From Aureispira sp. CCB-QB1 (lineage in GTDB: Bacteria; Bacteroidota; Bacteroidia; Chitinophagales; Saprospiraceae): a stretch of DNA of 64,000 nucleotides. The notes beneath the pieces are model-generated. The model saw only the letters and a program-made list of their open reading frames with translations, was not told the origin of the DNA and searched no databases. A program made the position numbers and the translations under genes. Positions 1 through 8,465 of the stretch are shown in pieces. Every line of letters begins with the position of its first letter. Positions within the stretch are counted from its first letter, which is position 1. The stretch covers positions 1 through 64,000 of the forward strand of contig CAMBRK010000013.1 in assembly GCA_945870185.1 (NCBI GenBank). The letters are read 5' to 3'.

Positions 1-150
1 CCTGCCGGCAAGGCAGGGTTCACTTCGTCAAAGGCTTTGCCTTTGGTGCTTTGCACTTCACTACGTTCATTTCGCTTGTTTTTTGAACGATTTCCCAGAC
101 CAATAGCCGCCTTTAAATTGAACGATTCTGACTTTTTCAGCAGGCCCTAA
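1..150 (+). repeat. Truncated copy of the hairpin-rich dispersed element
   Basis: This stretch is nearly identical to the 3' part of the element ending at 50322. Shared parts include the GC-rich CCTGCCGGCAAGGCAGG, the 7-3-7 hairpin CAAAGGCTTTGCCTTTG (29-45), GTGCTTTGCAC (46-56) and the terminal 12-mer AGCAGGCCCTAA (139-150). Homology stops at 150, as it stops after the same 12-mer at 50322, which marks a real element boundary. It has one copy of a 62-bp unit that is doubled in the other copy. The 5' part lies outside the window. Confidence 0.85.
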
Positions 151-279
151 ATAGGTTTTCTCATCTCTGTGTGATTACCAATGACAATTTTTGATGTAGA
201 AATGTTGGGAAGAAACCCTTTTTTTGGTCTCAAATTTTTGAAAATACTAATTTGACAAAGTAGAACTCGTCAGTTTTTT

Positions 280-849
280 TTAACACATTACATCAAGATA
301 AATTTCAGATAGCATCATTTGCTCATTTATCGTCTCGATCATGAATACATCATCTATCGATTGGTAATCTCTCAGCAGCCAACTATTATCATCATTTCTT
401 GTGTATTTCTCTACTCTTATGGTTTGTGAGTCTATTAAAATATACTCCTTTAGCGATTCTATATCCCGATATAAAGTGAATTTTTGGCCTTTGTCATAGT
501 TTCTCGTAGATTTTGACAAGATCTCGATGATCACTGATGGATTGGTTATCGTGTCCATAGTATCATCTGTAGTTTCGGGTTTTCCGCAGATGATACTGAT
601 ATCAGGATAGGTGTATAGTGAATTGTTGGGAATATGTATTCTGAGATCACTACCAAATGGCTGACACTTTTTTCCCTTTAATTTTGCACACAATTCACCA
701 TAAGTATTTTTAAATATCATATTATGTGGCAACGACGCACCACTCATGGCAAAAATCTCTCCACCATAATACTCATGTTTGTCTAATGCTGCTCTCTCAG
801 CTTCTAGATACTGCTCTTGAGTAATGAATTTTGTTTCTGGAAGTCCCAT
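280..849 (-). CDS. Uma2 family (DUF820) restriction-endonuclease-like protein
   Basis: The product has about 189 residues and the fold signature of Uma2/DUF820 proteins, a PD-(D/E)XK nuclease-like family that is abundant in cyanobacteria and some Bacteroidota and has no firm physiological role. Visible family marks are [10 protein letters not shown] in the middle, then [12 protein letters not shown] with the acidic and lysine residues of the core, and the strand [14 protein letters not shown]. An upstream TTG at 870 opens the same frame, but I chose the ATG at 849. A promoter-like TATATTTG box overlaps the TTG, and the family normally begins just before the TQEQYLE segment. The gene stands alone between the repeat copy at 1-150 and the Bat operon. 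The family call is good; any DNA target is unknown. Confidence 0.8.
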   Translation of the reverse strand: MGLPETKFITQEQYLEAERAALDKHEYYGGEIFAMSGASLPHNMIFKNTYGELCAKLKGKKCQPFGSDLRIHIPNNSLYTYPDISIICGKPETTDDTMDTITNPSVIIEILSKSTRNYDKGQKFTLYRDIESLKEYILIDSQTIRVEKYTRNDDNSWLLRDYQSIDDVFMIETINEQMMLSEIYLDVMC

Positions 850-867
850 AAATGATGAATTTGTCTG

Positions 868-875
868 CAAATATA
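868..875 (-). promoter_or_regulatory. -7 promoter box TATATTTG for the Uma2 gene
   Basis: The minus strand reads TATATTTG, matching the Bacteroidota -7 consensus TAnnTTTG. It lies about 19 nt before the ATG at 849. No TTG (-33) was found at the expected distance, so support is partial. Confidence 0.4.
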
Positions 876-980
876 AGGGTTTTGTGCTAAAAATGTAGCA
901 TTAACTATTTTCCTAGTTCTCTTACATTTAGCATAGAGACATTTGTAAATGTGCACATATAATCTTTTTAATGCCCATCT

Positions 981-1721
981 TTACCAATCCTTCTTCACTC
1001 TACCACTCTTACCGTCGATCCGACGAAGTTTTTGATGTACTTTTTTCTCTTCATTATCCATGATTTCTAGGAGTTGGCGTGCTTCATCTTTGGACATATT
1101 TTTGTCATTTTTAGGCTTGTCTTGACCTTGCTGCTCTTTTTGATTTTGGTCGTCTTGATTTTGGTCTGACTTGTTTTTATCGTCCTGATCTTTTGGGTTT
1201 TGATCTTTATTTTGTTGGTTTTGATCCTTATTATCCTGATTTTCTTTTTCTTGATCTTTCTTTTGCTGATCTTTTTGTTGTTGTTGCATTTGTTGTTTCA
1301 AGGCTTTACGGGCCAAGGCCATATTTTCTTTGGTATTCACATCTGAGGGGTCATTTTTTAGGGATTGCTTGTACGCCGCTATACTTTCCTTATATTTTTC
1401 AGATTTATAAAGTGCGTTGCCTTGATTGTGGTATATTTTTGCTTTTTCCTGTGGAGTTTGTGCTTTGTTTGCAGCGTCTTGATATTTTTTTACAGCTTCA
1501 TCGTATCTTTCTTGTAGTATTAAGGTATTACCTAAGTTATAGGATGATTTAGTATTGGCTTTCTTTTCGTCTGCTTTTCTATATTCAGTTTCAGCCTGAT
1601 TGAATTTGCCAAAACCGTACAGCATGTCGCCATCTCTAAGATGCTTATGTGCTGACTGAGAATGGGCTACATGGGCGCATACCATGATAAAACTCAATAA
1701 AATATTAATTTTTAAAGTCAT
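981..1721 (-). CDS. batC: BatC-like tetratricopeptide repeat protein
   Basis: This 246-residue protein has an N-terminal signal peptide (about 1-21, ending HSQS). Tetratricopeptide repeats follow at about 30-145, with typical YNLGNTL and YHNQGNALYKSEKY cores. The C-terminal third is low-complexity Q/K/D/N-rich (about 145-215), ending in a short basic segment. In Bat operons BatC is the TPR partner of the two VWA proteins, thought to act at the inner membrane or periplasm in stress or oxygen tolerance. The start overlaps the batB stop by 4 bp (ATGA), so the genes are translationally coupled. It is the last gene of the operon here; the BatD and BatE genes that often follow are absent. The low-complexity tail produces a spurious ORF on the other strand. 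Confidence 0.85.
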   Translation of the reverse strand: MTLKINILLSFIMVCAHVAHSQSAHKHLRDGDMLYGFGKFNQAETEYRKADEKKANTKSSYNLGNTLILQERYDEAVKKYQDAANKAQTPQEKAKIYHNQGNALYKSEKYKESIAAYKQSLKNDPSDVNTKENMALARKALKQQMQQQQKDQQKKDQEKENQDNKDQNQQNKDQNPKDQDDKNKSDQNQDDQNQKEQQGQDKPKNDKNMSKDEARQLLEIMDNEEKKVHQKLRRIDGKSGRVKKDW

Positions 1722-2716
1722 ACTGTTTTAACTTTAAAATCATGAAAAAAATAAACCATTATAAGAAGTAAGGCTATAGCTAAAAAATATTGGTAAAAAC
1801 TCCTATACTCTGTAAATGATTTAATCTCTACTGTTCTTTTTGACATTTTTTCTAATTGGGTATTGACATCCGCTACAATGTCAGCAATATTATCATCCAA
1901 TCTGTAGTACTGCCCTTTTCCTTTGTCGGCTATATCCGTGAGTAAAGACTCATTGATGGCTGACTTTACAGGATTACCTTCATCATCCACTTTATACTCT
2001 TCACGTCCTTCCTTGACAACTGGAACCAAGGCACCTTCAGTAGTACCCACGCCTATGGTAAAAATATTCCATCCTGCATCAGCCGCCTTATCAGCTTGAC
2101 TCAGCGCATTATCATCGTGATCTTCTCCATCTGAAAGGATGATCAAAGCTCTTTGATGGTCATCTTTGACACTCCGCATAGCCAGATCAATGGCTTCCCC
2201 TATTGCTGTTCCTTGAGTACCGGCCATACCAGGATTGGCTGTTTTTGCAAATAGTTCTGCTGCTGCATAATCTGAGGTCAAAGGCATCTGCAAATACGCT
2301 CCACCCGCAAATAAAATAAGCCCTAATTGATCTCCTTTTCTCGCTCTGATGATTTCTGAAATCAACCTCTTGGCTTTTTCCATTCTAGATGGACTGATGT
2401 CCGTAGCATTCATACTATTGGAGATGTCGAGTGCGATCATAATGTCGCTTTTCTCTACTTTTTGTTTTTCTTTTTTAAGCCCATATTGAGGATTGATCCA
2501 AGCCAAGATTAAAAAAAATAAAGCGAAGCCCAAGACTAATGATTTTTGAAAGGTTTGTGTTTTATGCCTTATCAACTTGTCGAAAAGGTGGTTTGAAGCA
2601 AAGGATGCCCTTTGAGATTTTTGTTTTCTGTAAGTCCACCACATCCATGCTGCCACCAAAGGCAAGATCCATAATATATAAAAACCCGTACTATCTTCCC
2701 ATCTGAACATCCACAT
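1718..2716 (-). CDS. batB: BatB-like von Willebrand factor A membrane protein
   Basis: The 332-residue protein has N-terminal membrane segments at about 11-28 and 57-75, a VWA domain at about 88-290, and a C-terminal transmembrane helix at about 308-325. The metal-ion-dependent adhesion site is intact: DISNS in strand 1, then GTAIGEAID, then LSDGEDHDD. This is the second of two adjacent VWA genes, as in classical Bat operons, where BatA and BatB form membrane complexes with BatC. It starts 2 bp after batA and overlaps batC by 4 bp. The substrate or partner recognised by the MIDAS is unknown in the family. Assignment as BatB rather than BatA rests on gene order. Confidence 0.87.
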   Translation of the reverse strand: MWMFRWEDSTGFYILWILPLVAAWMWWTYRKQKSQRASFASNHLFDKLIRHKTQTFQKSLVLGFALFFLILAWINPQYGLKKEKQKVEKSDIMIALDISNSMNATDISPSRMEKAKRLISEIIRARKGDQLGLILFAGGAYLQMPLTSDYAAAELFAKTANPGMAGTQGTAIGEAIDLAMRSVKDDHQRALIILSDGEDHDDNALSQADKAADAGWNIFTIGVGTTEGALVPVVKEGREEYKVDDEGNPVKSAINESLLTDIADKGKGQYYRLDDNIADIVADVNTQLEKMSKRTVEIKSFTEYRSFYQYFLAIALLLIMVYFFHDFKVKTV

Positions 2717-2718
2717 AT

Positions 2719-3729
2719 TTATGAGTTTAGCGTCCTGAAAACGGTGTTTTGTAATAAGAATGCCATCAAAAGCAGTACAAATCCTGGAATCAAAAAGAAT
2801 CTAAATTGATCTTTATATCTCTTGAATACATTGACTTCTATTTCGGTTTTTTCGAGACGATCTATCTCGGTGTATATATTTTCTAAGCTTTGTCTATCTA
2901 TGGCTCTGAAATATTTTGCTGATGTCATTTCTGCTATGTTTTGTAATAATTCAGTATCGATTTCTACCTTGGCCATACCAAAAAGATACTCTCCATTGAA
3001 TCCTCGGTTGATCGGAGACATAGCGTGGCCCATGGTACCCACAGCGATGGTATATACTTTGACATCATATTCTCTGGCTATTTCGGCAGCAGTGGTCGGC
3101 TGGATGTAGCCTGCATTATTCACTCCATCGGTGAGTAAGATGATGATTTTGGATTTTGCATCAGAATCTTTAAGTCTATTGACCGCAGTCGCCAAGCCCA
3201 TCCCAATAGCAGTTCCATCGGTAAGCATACCTACCTGCAAGCCCGTGAGAAAATCTTGGAGTATATTATGATCTGTAGTTAATGGGCATTGTGTAAAAGC
3301 TTCGCCAGAAAAGACCACTAAACCTATCCTATCATGGATTCTTTTGGATATAAACTCTTTGGCTACTGATTTGCTGACTTCTAGTCTGTCTGGATCAAAG
3401 TCTTTAGACAGCATGCTACTGGAGAGATCCATCACCATCATGATATCTATACCTTCAGCTTTAACCTTTTCTTCTTTCAGACTGAGTTGGGGTCTTGCCA
3501 TGGCTATGATGAGCAAGGTCGTGGCGGCAATATATAGACTGGGTACATAAGGAAACAAGCTTTCCTTCCAGGATCGTTTTGAAGGTAGCCCACTCAAGTC
3601 CGACATCGTTATGACCGATAGTGTAGGTCGTCCAGAAAAGTATCTATACCAAATCATCCAAGGTACGATTGCCAATAATAGCAACCACCAAGGTGATGCA
3701 AAATGAAAATTGGAGAGGTAATCTATCAT
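2719..3729 (-). CDS. batA: BatA-like von Willebrand factor A membrane protein
   Basis: The 336-residue protein shows the BatA layout: two N-terminal hydrophobic helices (about 14-29 and 60-78), a VWA domain (about 92-295) and a terminal helix (about 311-327). MIDAS residues are complete: DLSSS, GTAIGMGLA and LLTDGVNN. It is thought to sit in the inner membrane with the VWA domain in the periplasm. It overlaps the preceding BatD-like gene by 4 bp and is followed by batB after 2 bp, so one transcript is near certain. The pair of VWA paralogues probably arose by duplication; they share the same layout but only moderate identity by eye. Confidence 0.87.
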   Translation of the reverse strand: MIDYLSNFHFASPWWLLLLAIVPWMIWYRYFSGRPTLSVITMSDLSGLPSKRSWKESLFPYVPSLYIAATTLLIIAMARPQLSLKEEKVKAEGIDIMMVMDLSSSMLSKDFDPDRLEVSKSVAKEFISKRIHDRIGLVVFSGEAFTQCPLTTDHNILQDFLTGLQVGMLTDGTAIGMGLATAVNRLKDSDAKSKIIILLTDGVNNAGYIQPTTAAEIAREYDVKVYTIAVGTMGHAMSPINRGFNGEYLFGMAKVEIDTELLQNIAEMTSAKYFRAIDRQSLENIYTEIDRLEKTEIEVNVFKRYKDQFRFFLIPGFVLLLMAFLLQNTVFRTLNS

Positions 3730-4769
3730 GATTCAGCAGTTTTTTGAGGATAGATATTTTTAGTATTGATCACAAAATCTACTGCTTTATCCATAAAAAT
3801 TTGATGAATGTTCTCATCAGGTGTTGCTTTGGCAAATTTGACTAAGTCGGCAACCTTCAATATTTCTTTGAGATTATCTTTGTATTGTTGGTCAAAATCC
3901 GTTGATTTCAATTGAGCAATAATCTCGTCCGTCGTCATCTCTAGCGCATCGAAAACGTAGCGATCTTCGAGATAAGTTCTGATGATTTCAGTCAATGAAG
4001 ATTGATATTCTTTGATATACCCTTGCTGCCACAGTTGTTTTGTTTTTAGCACAGTAAGGGCTTCCATAGCTTTTTCGTCAGCAGTAGGTAAGATGATAGG
4101 TTCCTGATATATGGGTGTATTTTCTTGGTTTTTCTTCCTTTTATAGAAATAGTAACCTATACCAGCAAGTGCCAATGCCACAAGAAATCCATATATATAT
4201 TTAAGATAGTCAGAAATGTTGGCTTCTTCTATCATGATGTCCTTGATCGGGTGCAATGCTAGTGAATCCGATAGCATTTTTTCAGTTACTTGTATGTTTA
4301 AGATTTGACCATTTACGGGTAAAAAATCTACATTAGGATCTGCTATGACCTCGGGTCCTGGTATACTAAAAGCGCCTTCGTTATATATGGCGATGGTCAT
4401 TGTATTTTGGATTTTTCCATCGGGAGCGCCATTTAGATTTGCTGTAGGGATGATCATTGGGTCAGCCGATGAAGGTTTCCAGGTGCCATAATCCAAAATT
4501 TCTAAATCAGCAAACTTTTCAAATCTAAGCGTATCTTTGATGTAGTTCAGATTCTGAATTTTTTTAAAGATATTTAGATCGATGTTTTTTGCTTTTGAAG
4601 TAGCAGGAACGCTAATTTTTATATATAATGTTATGGGATCTCCAATTAAAGCAACCTCTTTTTCTAGAGTAACAGAGGAAGTAGCCTGCTGAGCTACAAG
4701 ACCATAGCATAGAAAACTGATGATTAAAGATAGGAACCAGGATGTAAGTTTATTTTGCTCTGACATCAT
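3726..4769 (-). CDS. BatD-like membrane protein between the DUF58 and VWA genes
   Basis: The 347-residue protein has a signal peptide (about 1-26, ending LVAQQ), a beta-rich extracytoplasmic domain (about 30-180), a transmembrane helix (about 191-209) followed by KRKK, and a cytoplasmic helical tail of about 125 residues. The opening of the mature part (SVTLEKEVALIGDPITLYI) resembles the Ig-like start of BatD proteins. The tail resembles the DUF4381-type cytoplasmic region found in this position of MoxR/DUF58/VWA clusters. Bacteroidota Bat operons often carry such a protein between the DUF58 and batA genes. It abuts the DUF58 gene by 1 bp and overlaps batA by 4 bp. Its role is inferred only as part of the membrane complex. 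Confidence 0.6.
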   Translation of the reverse strand: MMSEQNKLTSWFLSLIISFLCYGLVAQQATSSVTLEKEVALIGDPITLYIKISVPATSKAKNIDLNIFKKIQNLNYIKDTLRFEKFADLEILDYGTWKPSSADPMIIPTANLNGAPDGKIQNTMTIAIYNEGAFSIPGPEVIADPNVDFLPVNGQILNIQVTEKMLSDSLALHPIKDIMIEEANISDYLKYIYGFLVALALAGIGYYFYKRKKNQENTPIYQEPIILPTADEKAMEALTVLKTKQLWQQGYIKEYQSSLTEIIRTYLEDRYVFDALEMTTDEIIAQLKSTDFDQQYKDNLKEILKVADLVKFAKATPDENIHQIFMDKAVDFVINTKNIYPQKTAES

Positions 4770-5641
4770 TATCTTTTGCTTCTTCTTTTAAAAAATACTT
4801 GTAATGCTTTGATATAGTCATCTTCAGTAGAAACATGGATGGTGTCGGCTTTAGACCTTGAAAAAGTTTCTTTAAAAGCGATGTCTTTTCGAACAAATGC
4901 TTTGAGCCAATGTGCTCTAACCGTTCTATCCGAGGTATCTATGATTCTTTTGATTCCTGTTTCTGCATCTACAGCGTGTATCAAGCCTACATCAGGCAAT
5001 TCGCGTTCTTTTTGATCCGTGATTTTAATTCCAATGACATCGTGTTTTTTAGCCGTGATACTGAGTGCTTGTTCATAGTTGGAGTCATAAAAGTCAGAAA
5101 GTATGAAGGAAATACTTCTTTTTTTCTCGATATTACTTAGGTAAATCAATGCTTCGGAAAGATTGGTCTGGCATTTTTTTGGTGTAAAATTGACCAGCTC
5201 CCTGATGATGCGCAACATATTTTGATTTCCTTTTTTGGGAGGTAAGTATTTTTCTACATGATCTGAAAAAAGTATAGCACCTACTTTGTCATTATTGCTT
5301 ATAGCTGAAAAAGCGATTACACCAGCAATTTCCGTCATCAGATCACTTTTGAAAGCTGATATCGTACCAAAGTAAGAAGATGCAGATACATCGACCAAAA
5401 GCATAACGGTGAGTTCTCTTTCTTCTTCGAAAACTTTGATGTGAGGGCCTCCGGTTCTGGCAGTAACATTCCAATCTATATTGCGAACATCATCGCCATA
5501 TTCATATTCTCGTACTTCACTGAAAGACATACCCCTTCCTTTGAAAGCCGAGTGATACTCTCCCGAGAAAATATGTTTGGTCAAGCCTTTGGTCTTGATT
5601 TCAAGTTTTCTGACCTTTTTTATGATTTCAGATGCATCCAT
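4769..5641 (-). CDS. DUF58 domain protein of the MoxR/Bat cluster
   Basis: The 290-residue protein is a complete DUF58 protein. The signature is GRGMSFSEVREYEYGDD, then RNIDWNVTAR and FEEERELTVM, which together give the family pattern of Arg-Tyr, Gly-Asp-Asp, Arg and Asp-Trp. A VWA-like fold follows, with DVSASS (about 88-93) as a MIDAS-like motif. It has no signal peptide or membrane span, so it is probably cytoplasmic. DUF58 genes almost always follow moxR and precede VWA genes, and are thought to link the AAA ATPase to its VWA clients. It shares 1 bp with the gene on each side. Confidence 0.88.
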   Translation of the reverse strand: MDASEIIKKVRKLEIKTKGLTKHIFSGEYHSAFKGRGMSFSEVREYEYGDDVRNIDWNVTARTGGPHIKVFEEERELTVMLLVDVSASSYFGTISAFKSDLMTEIAGVIAFSAISNNDKVGAILFSDHVEKYLPPKKGNQNMLRIIRELVNFTPKKCQTNLSEALIYLSNIEKKRSISFILSDFYDSNYEQALSITAKKHDVIGIKITDQKERELPDVGLIHAVDAETGIKRIIDTSDRTVRAHWLKAFVRKDIAFKETFSRSKADTIHVSTEDDYIKALQVFFKRRSKR

Positions 5642-6993
5642 CAGTTTACAGATGTTCCTTTGATTAAATATTTGTTTTTTAGATTTTGTGCTACCGTATC
5701 AAAAGAGATAATGATTTCTTTTTCACCATAGATACTGCTGAATTCTGTTTTGAAAGATATACCTTCTAATTTTAAAGTGACGTGTTCAAAAAGTTGAGTT
5801 TTTACCCACTCTTTTATTTCAGGATTCCAATTCATCTCTTTTTTCTTTGCAGAAATTACATTTTTGAAAAAGTCGCCAGCATTAAAATCTTTCATAAATA
5901 CGTCTTGAAGGGTTAATTCTTTTCCTGATTTGATGTCAAATATAAAAGGTATTTTTTTAGTTTTTGCTTGAAGGGAGCTTTGCAGATAGATGGTACCTGA
6001 GATGATATCTTTTTGGAATAAATCCACTTCTACCCATCCTTCAGCAAATTGTATCCACCGTTCTTTAGTTCCAATATTTTCTGGTTTAAATTTCCTGAAT
6101 GTTTCTAAACTTTCGTCCACATAATCCTTAATATTTTTTTCCATCCAAGTATCAAACCTTTTATTTCCCAAAACTGGTTTTTGAACCATAAATCTAGAGT
6201 GATAGTCAGCGTATTCGTAACATTCAAAATCTAGGGCGGCTTCAGCCTTAAGTATGCTTGCCACTTCATATCCCGATTCATCTAAGTTGACCAAGCTCAC
6301 TTTGCTCAAGTCAGCGGTATCTATGACCAGATTTTTATTACGCAATGTAGCAATGTTATTTTTGAGCACCAGAACTTCTACTCTATTATCTTTTGTGGGG
6401 AAAAGATCCTTGGTAACCAGACTGTCAACTTTTATATTTAACAGATACAATTCGTCTAGTCTGCTGATGTGTAAGCTTATGGATTTATTTTCTATTTTTC
6501 CGGTATAGATTCTTTGCCAATTATGTAAGTGGCAGCGGTACTTTTGGGTGATATCAAATCCATCCACAAATGAAAGATTCATAGGTAAATGAATACTTTT
6601 ATCCGTATTCGTCCAAATGCCAGAAAAATTATGCCCATCATATCTACCAAAAATAAAACCTGATGCTCTAAAATCTGGGGTCATTTCTACCAACTTGAGT
6701 TCGTGGTTGTTATCAATTCCTTCAAAGAAAAATGTGGTACCCGAATTTTTCAGAGTATATAAGCCCTTACAAATGTGACCATCAGTGCCTATAATCATAT
6801 CTATCATATGTTTGCCATCCAGTGTGCCGCTCAAGGTATTGATCCACAAATCTTTAATGTTTGCAGGGAACAGCGCTCTTACGTCTGACCTACTGAAGGT
6901 ATGCTGAGCAGTAATAGAAAATGTGGTCAGTATTATGCATAATAAAGACAAGAATATACCTAAGGCTTTTCTATGTATTGCTCTGAAAATCAT
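5641..6993 (-). CDS. Secreted protein of unknown function inserted in the Bat operon
   Basis: The product has 450 residues. It has an N-terminal signal peptide (about 1-29, ending SITAQ), so it is periplasmic or outer-membrane associated. I recognise no domain in the first 280 residues. The C-terminal part (about 275-440) has features of the DUF3298/RsiV-like fold: SGKELTLQDVFM is close to the 'GkxltLxDlF' motif, with an amphipathic strand near the end. The gene lies 5 bp after moxR and 1 bp into the DUF58 gene, so it is fully embedded in the operon. The classical order is moxR directly followed by DUF58, so this is an accessory member. Function is unknown; the family hint is weak. Confidence 0.6.
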   Translation of the reverse strand: MIFRAIHRKALGIFLSLLCIILTTFSITAQHTFSRSDVRALFPANIKDLWINTLSGTLDGKHMIDMIIGTDGHICKGLYTLKNSGTTFFFEGIDNNHELKLVEMTPDFRASGFIFGRYDGHNFSGIWTNTDKSIHLPMNLSFVDGFDITQKYRCHLHNWQRIYTGKIENKSISLHISRLDELYLLNIKVDSLVTKDLFPTKDNRVEVLVLKNNIATLRNKNLVIDTADLSKVSLVNLDESGYEVASILKAEAALDFECYEYADYHSRFMVQKPVLGNKRFDTWMEKNIKDYVDESLETFRKFKPENIGTKERWIQFAEGWVEVDLFQKDIISGTIYLQSSLQAKTKKIPFIFDIKSGKELTLQDVFMKDFNAGDFFKNVISAKKKEMNWNPEIKEWVKTQLFEHVTLKLEGISFKTEFSSIYGEKEIIISFDTVAQNLKNKYLIKGTSVN

Positions 6994-6998
6994 CTTAA

Positions 6999-7997
6999 TT
7001 ATGGAACAGCAATCGTATTGATGATCTTGGTAATGATTTCTTCTTGAGTGACGTTTTCTGCTTCTGCTTCATAACTCAGACCTATACGATGTCTCATGAT
7101 ATCTTTGGCTACATTTCGGACATCATCAGGTATTACATAGCCTCTTCTTTGCATAAATGCGTGAGCTTTTGCCGCTATAGCAAGATTTATAGATGCTCGC
7201 GGGGAAGCTCCATAACTGATCAGGGGCTTTAGTTCTGAGAGTTTAAATTTTTCTGGATTTCTGGAAGCAAATACAATATCCAGGATGTAATTTTCAATTT
7301 TTTCATCCATGTAAACTTTCTTTACGGAATGTCTAGCTTTGATGATGGTTTGTGGTTGGATAACAGGATTTATTTTTTGGGTGGTTTCGCCAGAAAGATT
7401 TCTACGGATGATCATTTTTTCTTCTTCGCGCTCTGGATAAGTAATATTGACCTTGAGCATGAATCTATCTACTTGAGCTTCAGGAAGCGGATAAGTACCT
7501 TCTTGTTCTATGGGGTTTTGGGTTGCTAATACCAAAAAAGGCTCTTCCAATTTATGGGTTTCTTTGCCTATGGTAACTTGTTTTTCCTGCATGGCTTCAA
7601 GCAGTGCAGCTTGAACTTTGGCGGGTGCCCGATTGATTTCATCTGCCAAAATAAAATTTGCAAAAATAGGTCCTTTTCGTACCGAGAATTCATTTTTGCC
7701 CGGATTGTATATCATGGTTCCTATGATATCAGAAGGCAATAAATCTGGAGTAAATTGTATTCTGCTGAAATCCGCATTAATGGCATTAGCTAGCGTTTTT
7801 ATAGCCAATGTTTTGGCAAGACCAGGTAGACCTTCGAGTAATACATGTCCTTCGGCTAGAAGTCCCAGCATTAATCGGTCTATCATATGCTTTTGCCCTA
7901 CGATAACCTTGGATGTTTCCTGATTCAGTGCTTCCATAAATGCACTGTCGATATATATTTGCTGATTTAATGCCTCGATATCTATGGATGTCTGCAT
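6999..7997 (-). CDS. MoxR family AAA ATPase
   Basis: The 332-residue protein is a typical MoxR: Walker A EGLPGLAKT (about 56-64), Walker B ILADEINRAP (about 117-126), and the sensor/insert ATQNPIEQEGTYPLPEAQ, which is strongly diagnostic. A helical lid domain follows. MoxR ATPases act as chaperone-like remodelers for VWA proteins encoded beside them, here BatA, BatB and the DUF58 protein. It is the first gene of the seven-gene minus-strand operon running to 981. The start at 7997 is the only ATG with a suitable N-terminus. A 468-bp divergent region lies upstream and holds no other gene. Confidence 0.92.
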   Translation of the reverse strand: MQTSIDIEALNQQIYIDSAFMEALNQETSKVIVGQKHMIDRLMLGLLAEGHVLLEGLPGLAKTLAIKTLANAINADFSRIQFTPDLLPSDIIGTMIYNPGKNEFSVRKGPIFANFILADEINRAPAKVQAALLEAMQEKQVTIGKETHKLEEPFLVLATQNPIEQEGTYPLPEAQVDRFMLKVNITYPEREEEKMIIRRNLSGETTQKINPVIQPQTIIKARHSVKKVYMDEKIENYILDIVFASRNPEKFKLSELKPLISYGASPRASINLAIAAKAHAFMQRRGYVIPDDVRNVAKDIMRHRIGLSYEAEAENVTQEEIITKIINTIAVP

Positions 7998-8465
7998 AAC
8001 TTTACTGTTTTATTTTAGAAAATGACTTTGTTGAAAAAAATGGTACTTTTTAGATCATCTAAACTTGATTTACCATTTTAGATCGAATGAGATATTTTGT
8101 AAAAGATGCAAATATCAGAAAAATTAATGGATAAAGCTCGATTTCTCTGTCAGATTTGCTACAAGTCTTTTAATTAGTACCTTATTCAGGGAGCAAAATT
8201 AAGTAGTCAATTTTTCGAAAACGTACAGCCAACTGGTTTTTAACAAAATCTTAACCAGAGGCAAAGGTCAGACTTTCTAGCTATGTTGACTATTTTATAA
8301 ATTTATATTGTTGGATAAATCTAGGATGATTGGATAATGGGTGTACTAAATTTATTTTTATTAATATTTTACTTCATGATTAAAAGAGTTCCAAACAGAG
8401 CATATGCAAAATATTGCTATTTCTGCAATATCTCTTTATCTTTGCAGTTTATAAGTAAATGAAAG
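7998..8465. other. Divergent intergenic region of the Bat operon and gene 8466
   Basis: No gene is seen. The region is AT-rich and must hold the Bat operon promoter and that of gene 8466 (listed separately). Near the moxR side are a direct repeat TTTTAGATC (about 8047 and 8077) and the small palindrome TAGATCATCTA (about 8051-8061), possible operator material. A minus-strand TAATTTTG (8194-8201) fits the -7 consensus but has no TTG at the right distance. Confidence 0.5.
8414..8444 (+). promoter_or_regulatory. Bacteroidota-type promoter (TTG-N20-TATCTTTG) for gene 8466
   Basis: TTG at 8414-8416 and TATCTTTG at 8437-8444 are separated by 20 bp, matching the Bacteroidota primary-sigma consensus at both elements. 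Transcription would start about 5 nt later, leaving a leader of about 17 nt before the ATG at 8466. Confidence 0.65.

Noticed and set aside
1193-1552. 119-residue plus-strand frame within batC
   Set aside because: Antisense of the Gln/Lys/Asp-rich tail of BatC, giving an artificial Phe/Leu/Tyr-rich product.
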